NCBI GenBank assembly: GCA_964651435.1
Contig: CAZYVU010000025.1
Location: 1 to 42,282, forward strand
Length of the DNA: 42,282 nucleotides
DNA from: CAZYVU01 sp964651435
GTDB taxonomy: Bacteria; Desulfobacterota; Syntrophorhabdia; Syntrophorhabdales; CAYQXL01
Direction of reading: 5' to 3'
A program made the translations under genes and the position numbers. The notes under the pieces were generated by a model. It saw only the letters and a program-made list of their open reading frames with translations, was not told where the DNA came from and made no database searches. Shown here piece after piece: positions 18,521 through 27,365 of the stretch (the first letter of the stretch is position 1; each line of letters opens with the position of its first letter).

Positions 18521-20776
18521 ATGTCGTTTACGATACTCAGGTTCTTTCTGTGCCTCATTGCATTCTCTTCTATCGCTTGGGCCCAGGACGCCGACAGAAT
18601 CATACGAATTGACGTAGCGGGCAACGAGAGGATCGACCGCGGCGTGGTGTTGAATGCCGTCAAGACGAAGGAGAAGGACCCTTACGATCTTCAGAAGCTT
18701 CGGGAAGATATGAAGAGTGTCTACAGAACAGGCTTCTTCAACGACGTGCAGATTGACGTCCGCGACGTCGATGGAGGAAAGGCCGTCACGTTCGTCGTCA
18801 TCGAGCGGCCCACGATCAGCGGTATCTACGTGACGGGAAACAAGAAGCTAAAAACCTCCGATCTTCGCGATAAGCTCAAGATTCAGGCGAACCAGGTGTT
18901 TAACGTTGAAAAGGTCAAAGAGAGCCTCGACGAGATCAAGAAGCTTTATGCGAGCAAAGGATACTATGCAGCGAAGGTGACGTACGAGATAGAGCAGGGC
19001 GAGCGCTACGACGTTGCTGTAAAGTTTTTTGTCGAAGAGCCCGCAAAGGCCTATGTAAAGAAGATTGCTTTCACGGGCAACAAAGCCTTCAAGGGGAGCA
19101 AGCTTCAGGACTATATGAGAACAAAGGAAAAAGGCATCTTTTCCTGGTTTACGGGATCGGGCATCCTTGACGAGGACGCACTGGAAGACGACAAGAAAAA
19201 CATCGAGGTCTTTTACAGCGACAACGGCTACATAAGAACGAAGGTCGGCATTCCTGATATCGCCATTTCCAAAGACGGCAAGTCGATCACCATAACACTG
19301 CCCATCGAAGAGGGAAGCATTTACAAGATTGGTAGTATAGATTTTGCCGGGGACGTCATGTTTCCCAAAGAACAGCTTCTGGCAAGCCTGAAGACGAAGC
19401 CCGGCGACACGTTCCGTTCAACCCTCTTTCAGGAAGACCTGATCACGCTCGGGGACCTCTACAGGGACCAGGGCTACGCGTTCTGTGAAGTGAACCCGCT
19501 GACGAAGGTTGACGATAACGCCCTTCGAGTCGATTTGACCTTTGAGATAGTAAGGGGAACGGAGATCTTCTTCAATAGAATCAATATATCGGGCAACGTA
19601 AAGACCCGCGATAAGGTGGTTCGTCGGGAGCTCCGCGTTGCCGAAGGAGACCGGTTTTCTGCAACCAAGCTCAAAGAAAGCCAGAGGCGCCTGAGAAACA
19701 CAACGTTCTTTAAGAACGTGGACATGAAGATCCAGAAGACTGAGGACCCAGCAAAGGCGAACCTGGACATAACCGTCGAGGAGAAGCCCACCGGGTCATT
19801 GAGCGCCGGAGTCGGCTACAACGCCGATGACAAGGTTATCCTGAGTGGCTCGATCGCCCAGGAGAACTTTCTTGGAACGGGCCGGAAATTGTACCTGGAA
19901 GCGGCCCTGAGTGCCATCACCACGTCTTATCGCCTTTCCTTCGTCGACCCCTATGTCTTCGATCTTGACCTGGGCCTGGGAGTCAATCTTTATAACTACG
20001 GACGTATTATGCCCAGCTACGAATACAGAAAGAAGGGTGGCGGCTTCTCCCTGACGAGGCCCCTCACCGATTTCGTGAAGGGCGGCTTTGGGTATAGGCT
20101 TGACAGCACAGACGTCTTTAACATCGACCCACTCGCCAGCATATACGTGAAAGAGCAGGCAGGCGAGAAGACGACGAGCGCCGTCTCCTTTTCCTTGGCA
20201 AAGAATACCATAGACGATGTGCTGAACCCCACCAAGGGCATCAACACATCGATTACGCTGGAGATAGCCGGCGGGCCCCTGGGCGGCAACAATGAGTTTG
20301 TGAAGTCCGTCGGTTTCTATGGCCGTTATTTTCCCATCAAATTCGCTGAAAGCGCATTCTTCGCGAGGGGTACGGCAGGTACCATTCAGACGTACGGGGG
20401 CACACTCATACCCATCTACGAGAAATTCTTCGTTGGAGGTATTGACACAATCCGTGGCTTCAATTATGGTATGGCGGGCCCGCTGGACAATATGGGCGAT
20501 CCGATCGGCGGAAAGAACCAAATGTTCTTTAACTTCGAGTGGATATTTCCAATTTTTAAGCCGGCCGGTATCAAGGGGGTTCTCTTTTACGACGTAGGCG
20601 GGGCCTCGGACGACAATTCCATATGGCGTCTGGGCGATCTCAAGCAGGGTGCCGGTTTCGGCGTTCGGTGGTTCTCCCCGCTCGGCCCAATACGCCTTGA
20701 GCTGGGTTTTAACCTGTCTCCCAAGGAAGGGGAAAAGAGGAGCGTTTTTGATTTCGCTATAGGAACACGTTATTAA
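18521..20776 (+). CDS. bamA: Outer membrane protein assembly factor BamA
   Basis: From ATG 18521 the protein has 751 residues. A signal peptide (hydrophobic RFFLCLIAFSSIAWA, cleavage before QDAD) leads into five POTRA domains (~25-415), recognisable by repeated GN-x-(K/R) turns such as TGNKKLKT, FTGNKAFK and ISGNVKTRD, then a C-terminal Omp85 beta-barrel containing the conserved GGIDTIRGF loop and a VRWFSPLGPIRLELGF strand. It inserts beta-barrel proteins into the outer membrane. A TTG four codons upstream (18509) is possible but falls within the -10 box; the promoter favours 18521. It is followed by skp, the periplasmic chaperone that feeds it. Confidence 0.96.
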   Translation: MSFTILRFFLCLIAFSSIAWAQDADRIIRIDVAGNERIDRGVVLNAVKTKEKDPYDLQKLREDMKSVYRTGFFNDVQIDVRDVDGGKAVTFVVIERPTISGIYVTGNKKLKTSDLRDKLKIQANQVFNVEKVKESLDEIKKLYASKGYYAAKVTYEIEQGERYDVAVKFFVEEPAKAYVKKIAFTGNKAFKGSKLQDYMRTKEKGIFSWFTGSGILDEDALEDDKKNIEVFYSDNGYIRTKVGIPDIAISKDGKSITITLPIEEGSIYKIGSIDFAGDVMFPKEQLLASLKTKPGDTFRSTLFQEDLITLGDLYRDQGYAFCEVNPLTKVDDNALRVDLTFEIVRGTEIFFNRINISGNVKTRDKVVRRELRVAEGDRFSATKLKESQRRLRNTTFFKNVDMKIQKTEDPAKANLDITVEEKPTGSLSAGVGYNADDKVILSGSIAQENFLGTGRKLYLEAALSAITTSYRLSFVDPYVFDLDLGLGVNLYNYGRIMPSYEYRKKGGGFSLTRPLTDFVKGGFGYRLDSTDVFNIDPLASIYVKEQAGEKTTSAVSFSLAKNTIDDVLNPTKGINTSITLEIAGGPLGGNNEFVKSVGFYGRYFPIKFAESAFFARGTAGTIQTYGGTLIPIYEKFFVGGIDTIRGFNYGMAGPLDNMGDPIGGKNQMFFNFEWIFPIFKPAGIKGVLFYDVGGASDDNSIWRLGDLKQGAGFGVRWFSPLGPIRLELGFNLSPKEGEKRSVFDFAIGTRY

Positions 20777-20789
20777 TCAAGGAGGAAAA

Positions 20790-21311
20790 ATGAAGAATGT
20801 CGTTGCCGCACTTTTTGTCATAACGCTGCTGCTGTCACCGATGGTTGTTGCGGCCCAAACGGGCGTTGTCTACGTCGACCTCCAGAAGGTCATGCTTGAA
20901 TCAGAGCGAGGCAAAGACGTCAAGAGGATACTGACCGACGAGATGAACAAGGTGAAGAAGAATCTCGACGGCAAGCAGGAAGAGCTTCAGAAAATGAAGG
21001 ACGCCATTGAGAAGCAGGCGGCCACCATCACCCCCGAGGCCCGGGCGGAAAAGGAAAAACAGTACCAGGCCAAGCTGAAGGACTACCAGCGACTGGCAAA
21101 CGATGCCCAGGCCGAGCTCCAGCAGAAGGATATGGAGTACACCCAGAAGGTGGTCAAAGAGATGGAGGACGTCGTCAAGAACATCGCAACGAGAGACAAG
21201 TACGTTCTTATCTTGGAGAAAAGCTCCGGCGGCATTCTTTATGCCAGCCCTTCTATCGACATAACAGCCAAAGTCATCGCCGCTTACAACGAGTCGGCCA
21301 GAAAGAAATGA
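20790..21311 (+). CDS. skp: OmpH/Skp-family periplasmic chaperone
   Basis: A 173-residue protein with a signal peptide (hydrophobic residues ~4-21, cleavage near VAA-Q), a beta-strand start VVYVDLQKVMLES, and a long Lys/Glu/Gln-rich coiled coil (~45-130), the tentacle architecture of Skp. It holds unfolded outer-membrane proteins in the periplasm. A strong AAGGAGG precedes the start by seven bases. The gene sits between bamA and lpxD, its usual place in this type of cluster. Confidence 0.92.
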   Translation: MKNVVAALFVITLLLSPMVVAAQTGVVYVDLQKVMLESERGKDVKRILTDEMNKVKKNLDGKQEELQKMKDAIEKQAATITPEARAEKEKQYQAKLKDYQRLANDAQAELQQKDMEYTQKVVKEMEDVVKNIATRDKYVLILEKSSGGILYASPSIDITAKVIAAYNESARKK

Positions 21312-21318
21312 GCCCCAT

Positions 21319-22350
21319 ATGGTGACGCTGAGCAAGATCGCCCAACTGATTGAGGGCACGCTTGTGGGTGACGGGACTACCGTCATTACGGGCGTAGCCG
21401 GCATCGCCGAGGCCAAGACGGGAGACATCACCTTCCTGACCTCCCGAAAATATGTCAAGTTTCTGGAATTGACGGAAGCGTCGGCAGTCATTGCAGGCGA
21501 AGACATTGCTCCCGACAGTCTCTCGGGGCGGAACATCATCGTAACCAAAAATCCCGTTCTGGCACAGGCAAGAGTAGCGGAGCTTTTCCAGCGACGTCCC
21601 GTTCTTCCGAAGGGAGTGGACCCTCTCGCCTCTGTCTCGCCTGACGCCGTGGTTGCAGAAGACGCCACCGTAGGGCCTTTCGCTTACGTCGGCCATGGCG
21701 CGACCGTGGGCCCAGGGGCCGTCATTCATCCCTATGCCTATGTGGGGGAAAGGGCCGTGATCGGGCAGCACTCGGTTATTAACCCTAACGTGACCATCTA
21801 CCACGGCGTCATCATTGGTGCTCGTGTTACCATCCAATCGGGTTCGGTCATCGGGAGCGATGGCTTCGGCTACGTCTGGGACGGCACACAACACCGCAAG
21901 ATCCCCCAGCTCGGCATCGTCGAGATCGAGGACGATGTGGAAATTGGTGCGAATGTTACCATCGACCGGGCATCTTTGGGCAAAACCGTCATAGGGCGAG
22001 GGTCGAGGATTGATAATCTTGTGCAGATAGCCCACAACGTACGGATCGGGCGTAACTCCGTAATAGTTGCACAGGTGGGCATTGCCGGCAGCTCGACGGT
22101 GGGCGACAACACGGTAATGGCCGGACAGGTCGGCGTTGCCGATCATGTCACCATAGGTAACAACGTCAGGGTTGCCGGAAAAACGGGGGTCATGGTTGAT
22201 GTTCCCGACAATTCCACCATTGCCGGCAGTCCTCACCTCCCCCATAGGGAGTGGCTCCGGATCCAAAGCTACATACGAAAGCTGCCCGAGCTTTTCGAAA
22301 GCATGAAGAGAATGGAAAAAAGGTTGAAGGAGGAAGGCACGAATGGTTGA
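21319..22350 (+). CDS. lpxD: UDP-3-O-(3-hydroxyacyl)glucosamine N-acyltransferase LpxD
   Basis: A 343-residue protein with the N-terminal uridine-binding domain of LpxD (residues ~1-100, with GDITFLT) and a left-handed beta-helix of hexapeptide repeats, then a short C-terminal helix. The catalytic His is in QIAHNVRIG. It transfers a 3-hydroxyacyl chain from acyl-ACP to the 2-amine of the sugar nucleotide in lipid A synthesis, in the cytoplasm. It begins eight bases after skp and overlaps fabZ by eight bases. Confidence 0.96.
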   Translation: MVTLSKIAQLIEGTLVGDGTTVITGVAGIAEAKTGDITFLTSRKYVKFLELTEASAVIAGEDIAPDSLSGRNIIVTKNPVLAQARVAELFQRRPVLPKGVDPLASVSPDAVVAEDATVGPFAYVGHGATVGPGAVIHPYAYVGERAVIGQHSVINPNVTIYHGVIIGARVTIQSGSVIGSDGFGYVWDGTQHRKIPQLGIVEIEDDVEIGANVTIDRASLGKTVIGRGSRIDNLVQIAHNVRIGRNSVIVAQVGIAGSSTVGDNTVMAGQVGVADHVTIGNNVRVAGKTGVMVDVPDNSTIAGSPHLPHREWLRIQSYIRKLPELFESMKRMEKRLKEEGTNG

Positions 22351-22774
22351 CATTCAGGAGATTCTTCAGCTTTTGCCTCACAGGTACCCGTTCCTTCTCG
22401 TCGACCGCATCGTGGAGTTGGAGATCGGAAAGCGGGTCGTGGGCATCAAGAATGTGACCTATAATGAGCCCTTCTTCGTCGGCCACTTTACGGACCGTCC
22501 CATCATGCCGGCCGTCCTCATCGTGGAGGCCCTCGCTCAAACCGGCGGCGTGCTGGCATTCAAGACGCTCGGTGACGCCAAGGGCGCCGTCCTCTTTACG
22601 GGCATCGACGAGGCCCGGTTTCGTCGCCCCGTGACACCGGGGGACCAATTGCGCCTCGTTGTCGAGGTGCTGAAACACAGAAAAGAGATTTGGGTCTTTC
22701 AGGCTAAGGCTCTGGTGGAACAGGACACCGTGGCCGAGGCCAGGATTATGGCCATGCTCAAGAAAGAACAATAA
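22343..22774 (+). CDS. fabZ: (3R)-hydroxyacyl-ACP dehydratase FabZ
   Basis: A 143-residue hot-dog-fold protein. The catalytic His is in LPHRYPFLLVDR and the acidic residue in the helix segment IMPAVLIVEALAQ; GHF precedes it. It dehydrates 3-hydroxyacyl-ACP in fatty-acid elongation and so competes with LpxA and LpxD for the same substrate, the usual explanation for its place between them. It overlaps the lpxD end; GGAGGAAGG upstream lies inside lpxD. Confidence 0.96.
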   Translation: MVDIQEILQLLPHRYPFLLVDRIVELEIGKRVVGIKNVTYNEPFFVGHFTDRPIMPAVLIVEALAQTGGVLAFKTLGDAKGAVLFTGIDEARFRRPVTPGDQLRLVVEVLKHRKEIWVFQAKALVEQDTVAEARIMAMLKKEQ

Positions 22775-22792
22775 CGAGATAAGGAGTCTGCC

Positions 22793-23560
22793 GTGATCCA
22801 CCCGACAGCGATAGTCGACAAAAACGCTGAGATAGATAGCGATGTTTCCATTGGTCCTTACTGCGTCATCGAGGGGCGGGTCCGCATCCGCCGCGGCACG
22901 GTGCTCCATTCCCACGTCGTTGTTCAGGGTAATACCGAGATCGGCGAAGGGTGCAGCATCAGCCCCTTTGCCTCTATCGGGGGACCTCCCCAGGACGTGA
23001 CCTATCGTAACGAAGACACATCCGTTCGCATAGGGAACAATAATATCATAAAGGAATACGTAACGATCAACAGGGGAACGCCGTCGGGACAGGCAACAAC
23101 CAGAATCGGCGAGGGCAACTTTCTGATGGCCTATTCCCACGTTGCGCACGACTGTCAGGTGGGGAGTCATATAATCATGGCCAACTGTGCTACACTGGCC
23201 GGCCACGTCCACCTTGACGACTTTGCCATCCTCGCCGGACTCTGCGCTGTGCACCAGTTTTGCCGCGTTGGCAAACACGCCTTCATAAGCGGTGTCACCG
23301 GCGTGCCCAAGGATGTCCCCCCGTTCATGATCGCTGCCGGCGACCGCGCGAAGCTTTACGGCCTCAACGTTGTGGGTCTTGGCCGGAGGGGCTTTCCCAA
23401 GGAGGAGATATCGCAACTGAAGAAGGCCTACCGCATACTGTTCCGCTCGTCCTTACCCCTCAAGACATCGCTTAGGATCATCAAGGAGGAGCTGACAGGG
23501 CCCAACATCCAGGAGTTGATCGATTTCATAGAGGTGTCAAGGAGAGGCATATGCCGGTAA
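22793..23560 (+). CDS. lpxA: UDP-N-acetylglucosamine O-acyltransferase LpxA
   Basis: A 255-residue left-handed beta-helix acyltransferase with a GTG start and AAGGAGT ten bases upstream. The catalytic His is in HVAHDCQVG; the C-terminal helical domain begins near GRRGFPKEE. It transfers a 3-hydroxyacyl group to the 3-position of UDP-GlcNAc, the first step of lipid A synthesis. The residue matching E. coli Gly173, part of the acyl-chain ruler, appears to be Gly here (HAFISGVTG), which would allow a long chain; this alignment was made by eye. It overlaps the following oxidoreductase by ten bases. Confidence 0.96.
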   Translation: MIHPTAIVDKNAEIDSDVSIGPYCVIEGRVRIRRGTVLHSHVVVQGNTEIGEGCSISPFASIGGPPQDVTYRNEDTSVRIGNNNIIKEYVTINRGTPSGQATTRIGEGNFLMAYSHVAHDCQVGSHIIMANCATLAGHVHLDDFAILAGLCAVHQFCRVGKHAFISGVTGVPKDVPPFMIAAGDRAKLYGLNVVGLGRRGFPKEEISQLKKAYRILFRSSLPLKTSLRIIKEELTGPNIQELIDFIEVSRRGICR

Positions 23561-24474
23561 AAATGGCCCTCGTGGGCCTTGGACATATGGGCAAGATACA
23601 CCTGCAGAAACTCGTCTCCCTGCCCGACGTGGATTTCCTCGGCGCCGTTGATGTAGACGTGGATCAGAAACCTTACTGCGACGAACGGTCTGTGCCTTTC
23701 TACGACGATTTCCGTCCCCTTTTAGGCGTTGCCGAGGCGGTCGTCGTCGCGAGTCCCACGCAGTCCCATTTTGAGATCGGCAGGGCCTTTCTTCATGCGG
23801 GGGCCCACGTTTTTATCGAAAAACCGATTACTGCCGATCCCAATGAGGCCGAGGAGCTCGTAGCCCTGGCAAGAGAGAAGGGTCTCATCCTGCAGGTGGG
23901 CCACCTCGAAAGGTTCAATCCGGCATTTCAGGCCGCACTCCCTCAGATTACCAACCCCGTATACATAGAGACGCACCGCCTCAGCCCATTCCCCAACCGC
24001 TCTATCGATATCGACGTAGTCCTCGACGTCATGATCCATGACATAGATCTCGTTCTCGCCCTCGTCCGCTCCCCAGTGAAGGAGATTCACGCCCAAGGCA
24101 TACCCTTTCTCATCAATAGGTTCGACGCCGCCAGCGCCCGCGTTCTTTTCGACAACGGGTGCGTGGCCAGCCTTCATGCGAGCCGCGTCTCCGTAAAGCG
24201 GGAGCGGTCCATGACGGTCTTTGAGAGAGAGAAGTACTTTGTTGTCGATCTCCTTAACAGTCGGCTCCGTGTCTGCCTCAAGGGAAAGACCGGTGCCCTG
24301 GAGTCTCATGATTACTCCTTAGACAAGGGTGATGCCGTTCATCAGGAGCTGATGGAGTTCGTCGCGGCAATCGTCACCGGAAAAGCCCCGAGCGTAAAAG
24401 GCGACGACGGACTGAGGGCACTCCAACTGGCCAACGCCATCACCGCACACATTGCCCAGCCAACAGACACATAA
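23551..24474 (+). CDS. Gfo/Idh/MocA-family oxidoreductase in lpx cluster
   Basis: A 307-residue NAD(P)-dependent sugar dehydrogenase: Rossmann motif GLGHMG (8-13), then VVASPTQSH and HVFIEKPIT, the EKP signature of the family. Between lpxA and lpxB, the position matches GnnA of Acidithiobacillus ferrooxidans, which oxidises the 3-OH of UDP-GlcNAc so that GnnB can aminate it, giving N-linked acyl chains in lipid A. No GnnB-like aminotransferase is in this window, so the role is uncertain: a GnnA whose partner is elsewhere, or an enzyme with another lipopolysaccharide sugar substrate. The start overlaps lpxA; the gene overlaps lpxB by 23 bases. Confidence 0.85.
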   Translation: MPVKMALVGLGHMGKIHLQKLVSLPDVDFLGAVDVDVDQKPYCDERSVPFYDDFRPLLGVAEAVVVASPTQSHFEIGRAFLHAGAHVFIEKPITADPNEAEELVALAREKGLILQVGHLERFNPAFQAALPQITNPVYIETHRLSPFPNRSIDIDVVLDVMIHDIDLVLALVRSPVKEIHAQGIPFLINRFDAASARVLFDNGCVASLHASRVSVKRERSMTVFEREKYFVVDLLNSRLRVCLKGKTGALESHDYSLDKGDAVHQELMEFVAAIVTGKAPSVKGDDGLRALQLANAITAHIAQPTDT

Positions 24475-25636
24475 GAGATTCAACGGCCGTATTTCCATCG
24501 TAACCGGAGAACTTTCCGGAGAGATTCACGGCGAGCGCCTGGTCAAGGCACTCAGGGAACGGCTTGCAGTGGATTTTTCCGGGATGGGAGGCCCCCTGCT
24601 CCGAGAGGCGGGTGTCCGGGTTGTCTACGACTATCAGAAGATCTCCGTTACGGGCATGGGGGAGCTGGTATCGAAACTGCCGGCAATCTTCAGCGCCTAC
24701 AGAACCATACAGGGGCACTTACGGGAATGGCAGCCGGCGCTTCTCATCCTCGTCGACTACCCCGGGTTTAATCTCAGGCTCGCCTCTTTCGCCGCCCGAA
24801 CCGGAATCCCCGTTGTCTACTTCATTCCCCCCCAGCTCTGGGCGTGGCACGAGGGGCGCATTAAGAAGGTTAGGCGCTACGTGCGTAAGGTCCTCTCCAT
24901 TCTGCCCTTTGAGGAGCAATACTTCCTCGAACGCGGCGTGGACGCCTCCTATGTGGGCCACCCCTTCGTTGCCACCGTAAAGGCCGGCCTGACGAGGGAG
25001 GCCTTCTTTGACCTCGTTCAGGCCCCGGCCGGAGAACCGCTTCTCACAATCATGCCCGGAAGCAGGGACCATGAAGTAACCAGGCACACGCCTACCATGA
25101 TCAAAGTCGTCGACGTGCTCAGAAAGCGGCTTGGCGGCCTGTCGGTCGTCCTCGCCCTTGCCGACACTGTGAGGGAAGAGACGGTCAGCCCTCTCTTGGG
25201 CCCCGGAAGCCCTGTACGCATCGTTAAGGGACATACCCATGATGCCCTTGCCTACTCAGACCTGGCCCTCGTCGCTTCAGGAAGCGCCACACTGGAAGCC
25301 GCCCTTCTGGGCACCCCCTCCATTGTTATCTACCGCCTGTCGACCTTTTCCTACATCCTCGGGAGGATGCTCGTCAAAGTGCCCTACGTGAGCCTTCCGA
25401 ACATCATCGCCGGCAGGGAGGTTTTCCCTGAATTTATTCAGCACCTCAATGTCGCCGATATTGCAGAGCGTGCGACGCATATGTTAAAAAATGGAAGAGA
25501 GGATTTCGGCAAAGATGTCGAATCCATTCGTACCCGTCTTGGGTCTTATGATTCCTACGCCTTGGCGGGCAATCAGATCGTTGACTTTTTAAGGAAAGAG
25601 TATGGCACTTTACCTGAGACTGCTCGGTTTTCTTAA
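24452..25636 (+). CDS. lpxB: Lipid A disaccharide synthase LpxB
   Basis: A 394-residue glycosyltransferase (family GT19) that condenses UDP-2,3-diacylglucosamine with lipid X. It has VTGELSGEIHG near residue 17 (GEASGDLHG in many homologues), an LVDYPGFN motif, PPQLWAWHEGR, a PGSRDHE motif and a SGSATLEAALLGTP donor-site segment. The start is the unusual point: no ATG or GTG lies near the conserved N-terminus, and TTG 24452, 23 bases before the previous stop and without a clear ribosome binding site, is the best candidate. Translation is probably coupled to the upstream gene. The 3' end overlaps msbA by 35 bases. Confidence 0.95.
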   Translation: MPSQQTHKRFNGRISIVTGELSGEIHGERLVKALRERLAVDFSGMGGPLLREAGVRVVYDYQKISVTGMGELVSKLPAIFSAYRTIQGHLREWQPALLILVDYPGFNLRLASFAARTGIPVVYFIPPQLWAWHEGRIKKVRRYVRKVLSILPFEEQYFLERGVDASYVGHPFVATVKAGLTREAFFDLVQAPAGEPLLTIMPGSRDHEVTRHTPTMIKVVDVLRKRLGGLSVVLALADTVREETVSPLLGPGSPVRIVKGHTHDALAYSDLALVASGSATLEAALLGTPSIVIYRLSTFSYILGRMLVKVPYVSLPNIIAGREVFPEFIQHLNVADIAERATHMLKNGREDFGKDVESIRTRLGSYDSYALAGNQIVDFLRKEYGTLPETARFS

Positions 25637-27365
25637 GCCCTATATCGCGAAGCTCGTACTTGCCATGATATTTATGGCCTGCGTGGCTGGAACGAACGGG
25701 CTCAGCGCCTTTATCGTGAAACCCGTTCTGGACAAGATCTTCTTCGAGAAGGACGCGGCCATGCTCTCCCTCATCCCCCTGGGCATCGTCTTTCTGTACA
25801 TCGGCAAGGGCATCTTTGACTATTTCCAGGCCTATTTTATGGGCTTTGTTGGGCAGAGGGTCGTAACCGATATCCGCAATCTACTCTTCGACCGGCTGCA
25901 GAGGCAGCCCCTCTCGTACTTCGATAAAACGCCCACCGGGACCAGCATTTCCCGCCTCACCAATGATGTTTCGCTCATACAGAGCACGGTGAGCGACGCG
26001 TTTACAGCCATCCTCAAAGACGCCTTTACCATTGTCGGCCTCGTCTTCGTCGTCTTTTACAGGGATTGGAGGCTGGCAACGATCGCCTTTCTGGTCCTTC
26101 CCTTTGCCGTCTACCCCATCGTCACCTTCGGAAAGCGCCTCCGCAAGGTGAGCACAAAGACCCAGAAGGCCATGGCCGGCCTTACAAGCTTTCTCCACGA
26201 AACCATCACGGGTCACCGGATCGTGAAGGCCTTTACCATGGAGGAATACGAGAACCGGCGGTTTGGTAAAGAGAACGAGCAGCTCTTCCGCATCATCCTC
26301 AAGCGCTACAAGATCCGTGCCCTTTCCTCTCCTATTATGGAGGTCCTTGGCGGCATAGCGGTGGCCATCATCGTCTGGTACGGCGGCAAGCAGGTTATCG
26401 CAGGGGCCTCGACTCCCGGTAATTTCTTCAGCTTCACCGCAGCCCTCCTTATGCTCTATGAGCCGATAAAGCGGCTCAACAAGGAAAACCATAACATTCA
26501 GCAGGGCCTTGCCGCCAGCCAAAGGGTCTTTGAGGTCATCGACCGCGAGCCCGAGATCGCCGACAAGCAGAATGCCGTCGAGCTGGGGCACGTTGCCGGG
26601 GCCATAGAGATGAAGGGGGTTTTCTTCAAGTACGAAGACCGCATGGTGCTGAAAAACGTCAACCTGAGCATCAGAAGAAACGAAATGCTCGCCCTGGTGG
26701 GTGAGAGCGGCGTCGGAAAGACAACCCTCGTCAACCTCATACCAAGGTTTTATGACGTCACGTCCGGTACAATAGAGATCGACGGAATCGATGTCAGGGA
26801 TGCCTCACTCAAGTCTCTGCGCAGCAATATAGCACTTGTTACTCAGGACGTTATCCTCTTCAATGATTCCATCAGAAACAATATCACCTACGGCCTTCCC
26901 GAGGACCCTCACATGCTCGAGCAGGCAAGCCGCATGGCATTCGCACACGACTTCATTCTGGCCCTTCCCGACGGGTACGACACCATGGCCGGGGAAAAGG
27001 GCGTACGTCTCTCCGGCGGGCAAAAGCAGCGTATCGCCATAGCCCGGGCCCTCTACAAGAACGCACCCGTTCTCATCCTCGACGAGGCCACCAGCTCCCT
27101 CGACACTGCTTCGGAGGTGGAGGTGCAGAAGGCCTTCGAGAACCTTGTCAAAGGCCGCACCACTATCGTCATAGCCCACAGGCTTTCGACGATAATGAAC
27201 GCCGACCGCATCGTCGTCATCGACAAGGGAACGGTGGTCGAGGAGGGCACCCATCAATCCCTTCTGGAAAAGGGTGGGCACTACAAGAAACTGTATGACC
27301 TCCAGTTTGCCAGGGCTTCTCAGAAGAAGGTGATCAAGATCGACCGGCGGTCCAAGAATGTTTAA
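25602..27365 (+). CDS. msbA: Lipid A export ABC transporter MsbA
   Basis: A 587-residue half-transporter: about six membrane helices in the first ~310 residues, then an ABC domain with Walker A GESGVGKTT, signature LSGGQKQR, Walker B VLILDEATSSLD and switch His in IAHRLST. It flips lipid A-core across the inner membrane as a homodimer. AGGAAAGAGT just before the ATG, inside lpxB, supports the start. Its place between lpxB and the late lipid A genes fits MsbA rather than another exporter of the same fold. The C-terminus overlaps the acyltransferase by eight bases. Confidence 0.93.
   Translation: MALYLRLLGFLKPYIAKLVLAMIFMACVAGTNGLSAFIVKPVLDKIFFEKDAAMLSLIPLGIVFLYIGKGIFDYFQAYFMGFVGQRVVTDIRNLLFDRLQRQPLSYFDKTPTGTSISRLTNDVSLIQSTVSDAFTAILKDAFTIVGLVFVVFYRDWRLATIAFLVLPFAVYPIVTFGKRLRKVSTKTQKAMAGLTSFLHETITGHRIVKAFTMEEYENRRFGKENEQLFRIILKRYKIRALSSPIMEVLGGIAVAIIVWYGGKQVIAGASTPGNFFSFTAALLMLYEPIKRLNKENHNIQQGLAASQRVFEVIDREPEIADKQNAVELGHVAGAIEMKGVFFKYEDRMVLKNVNLSIRRNEMLALVGESGVGKTTLVNLIPRFYDVTSGTIEIDGIDVRDASLKSLRSNIALVTQDVILFNDSIRNNITYGLPEDPHMLEQASRMAFAHDFILALPDGYDTMAGEKGVRLSGGQKQRIAIARALYKNAPVLILDEATSSLDTASEVEVQKAFENLVKGRTTIVIAHRLSTIMNADRIVVIDKGTVVEEGTHQSLLEKGGHYKKLYDLQFARASQKKVIKIDRRSKNV

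Noticed and set aside
21274..23416. Long minus-strand open frames opposite lpxD, fabZ and lpxA
   Set aside because: They lie antisense to clear lipid A genes, their products show no family signatures, and long antisense frames are expected in GC-rich coding DNA.
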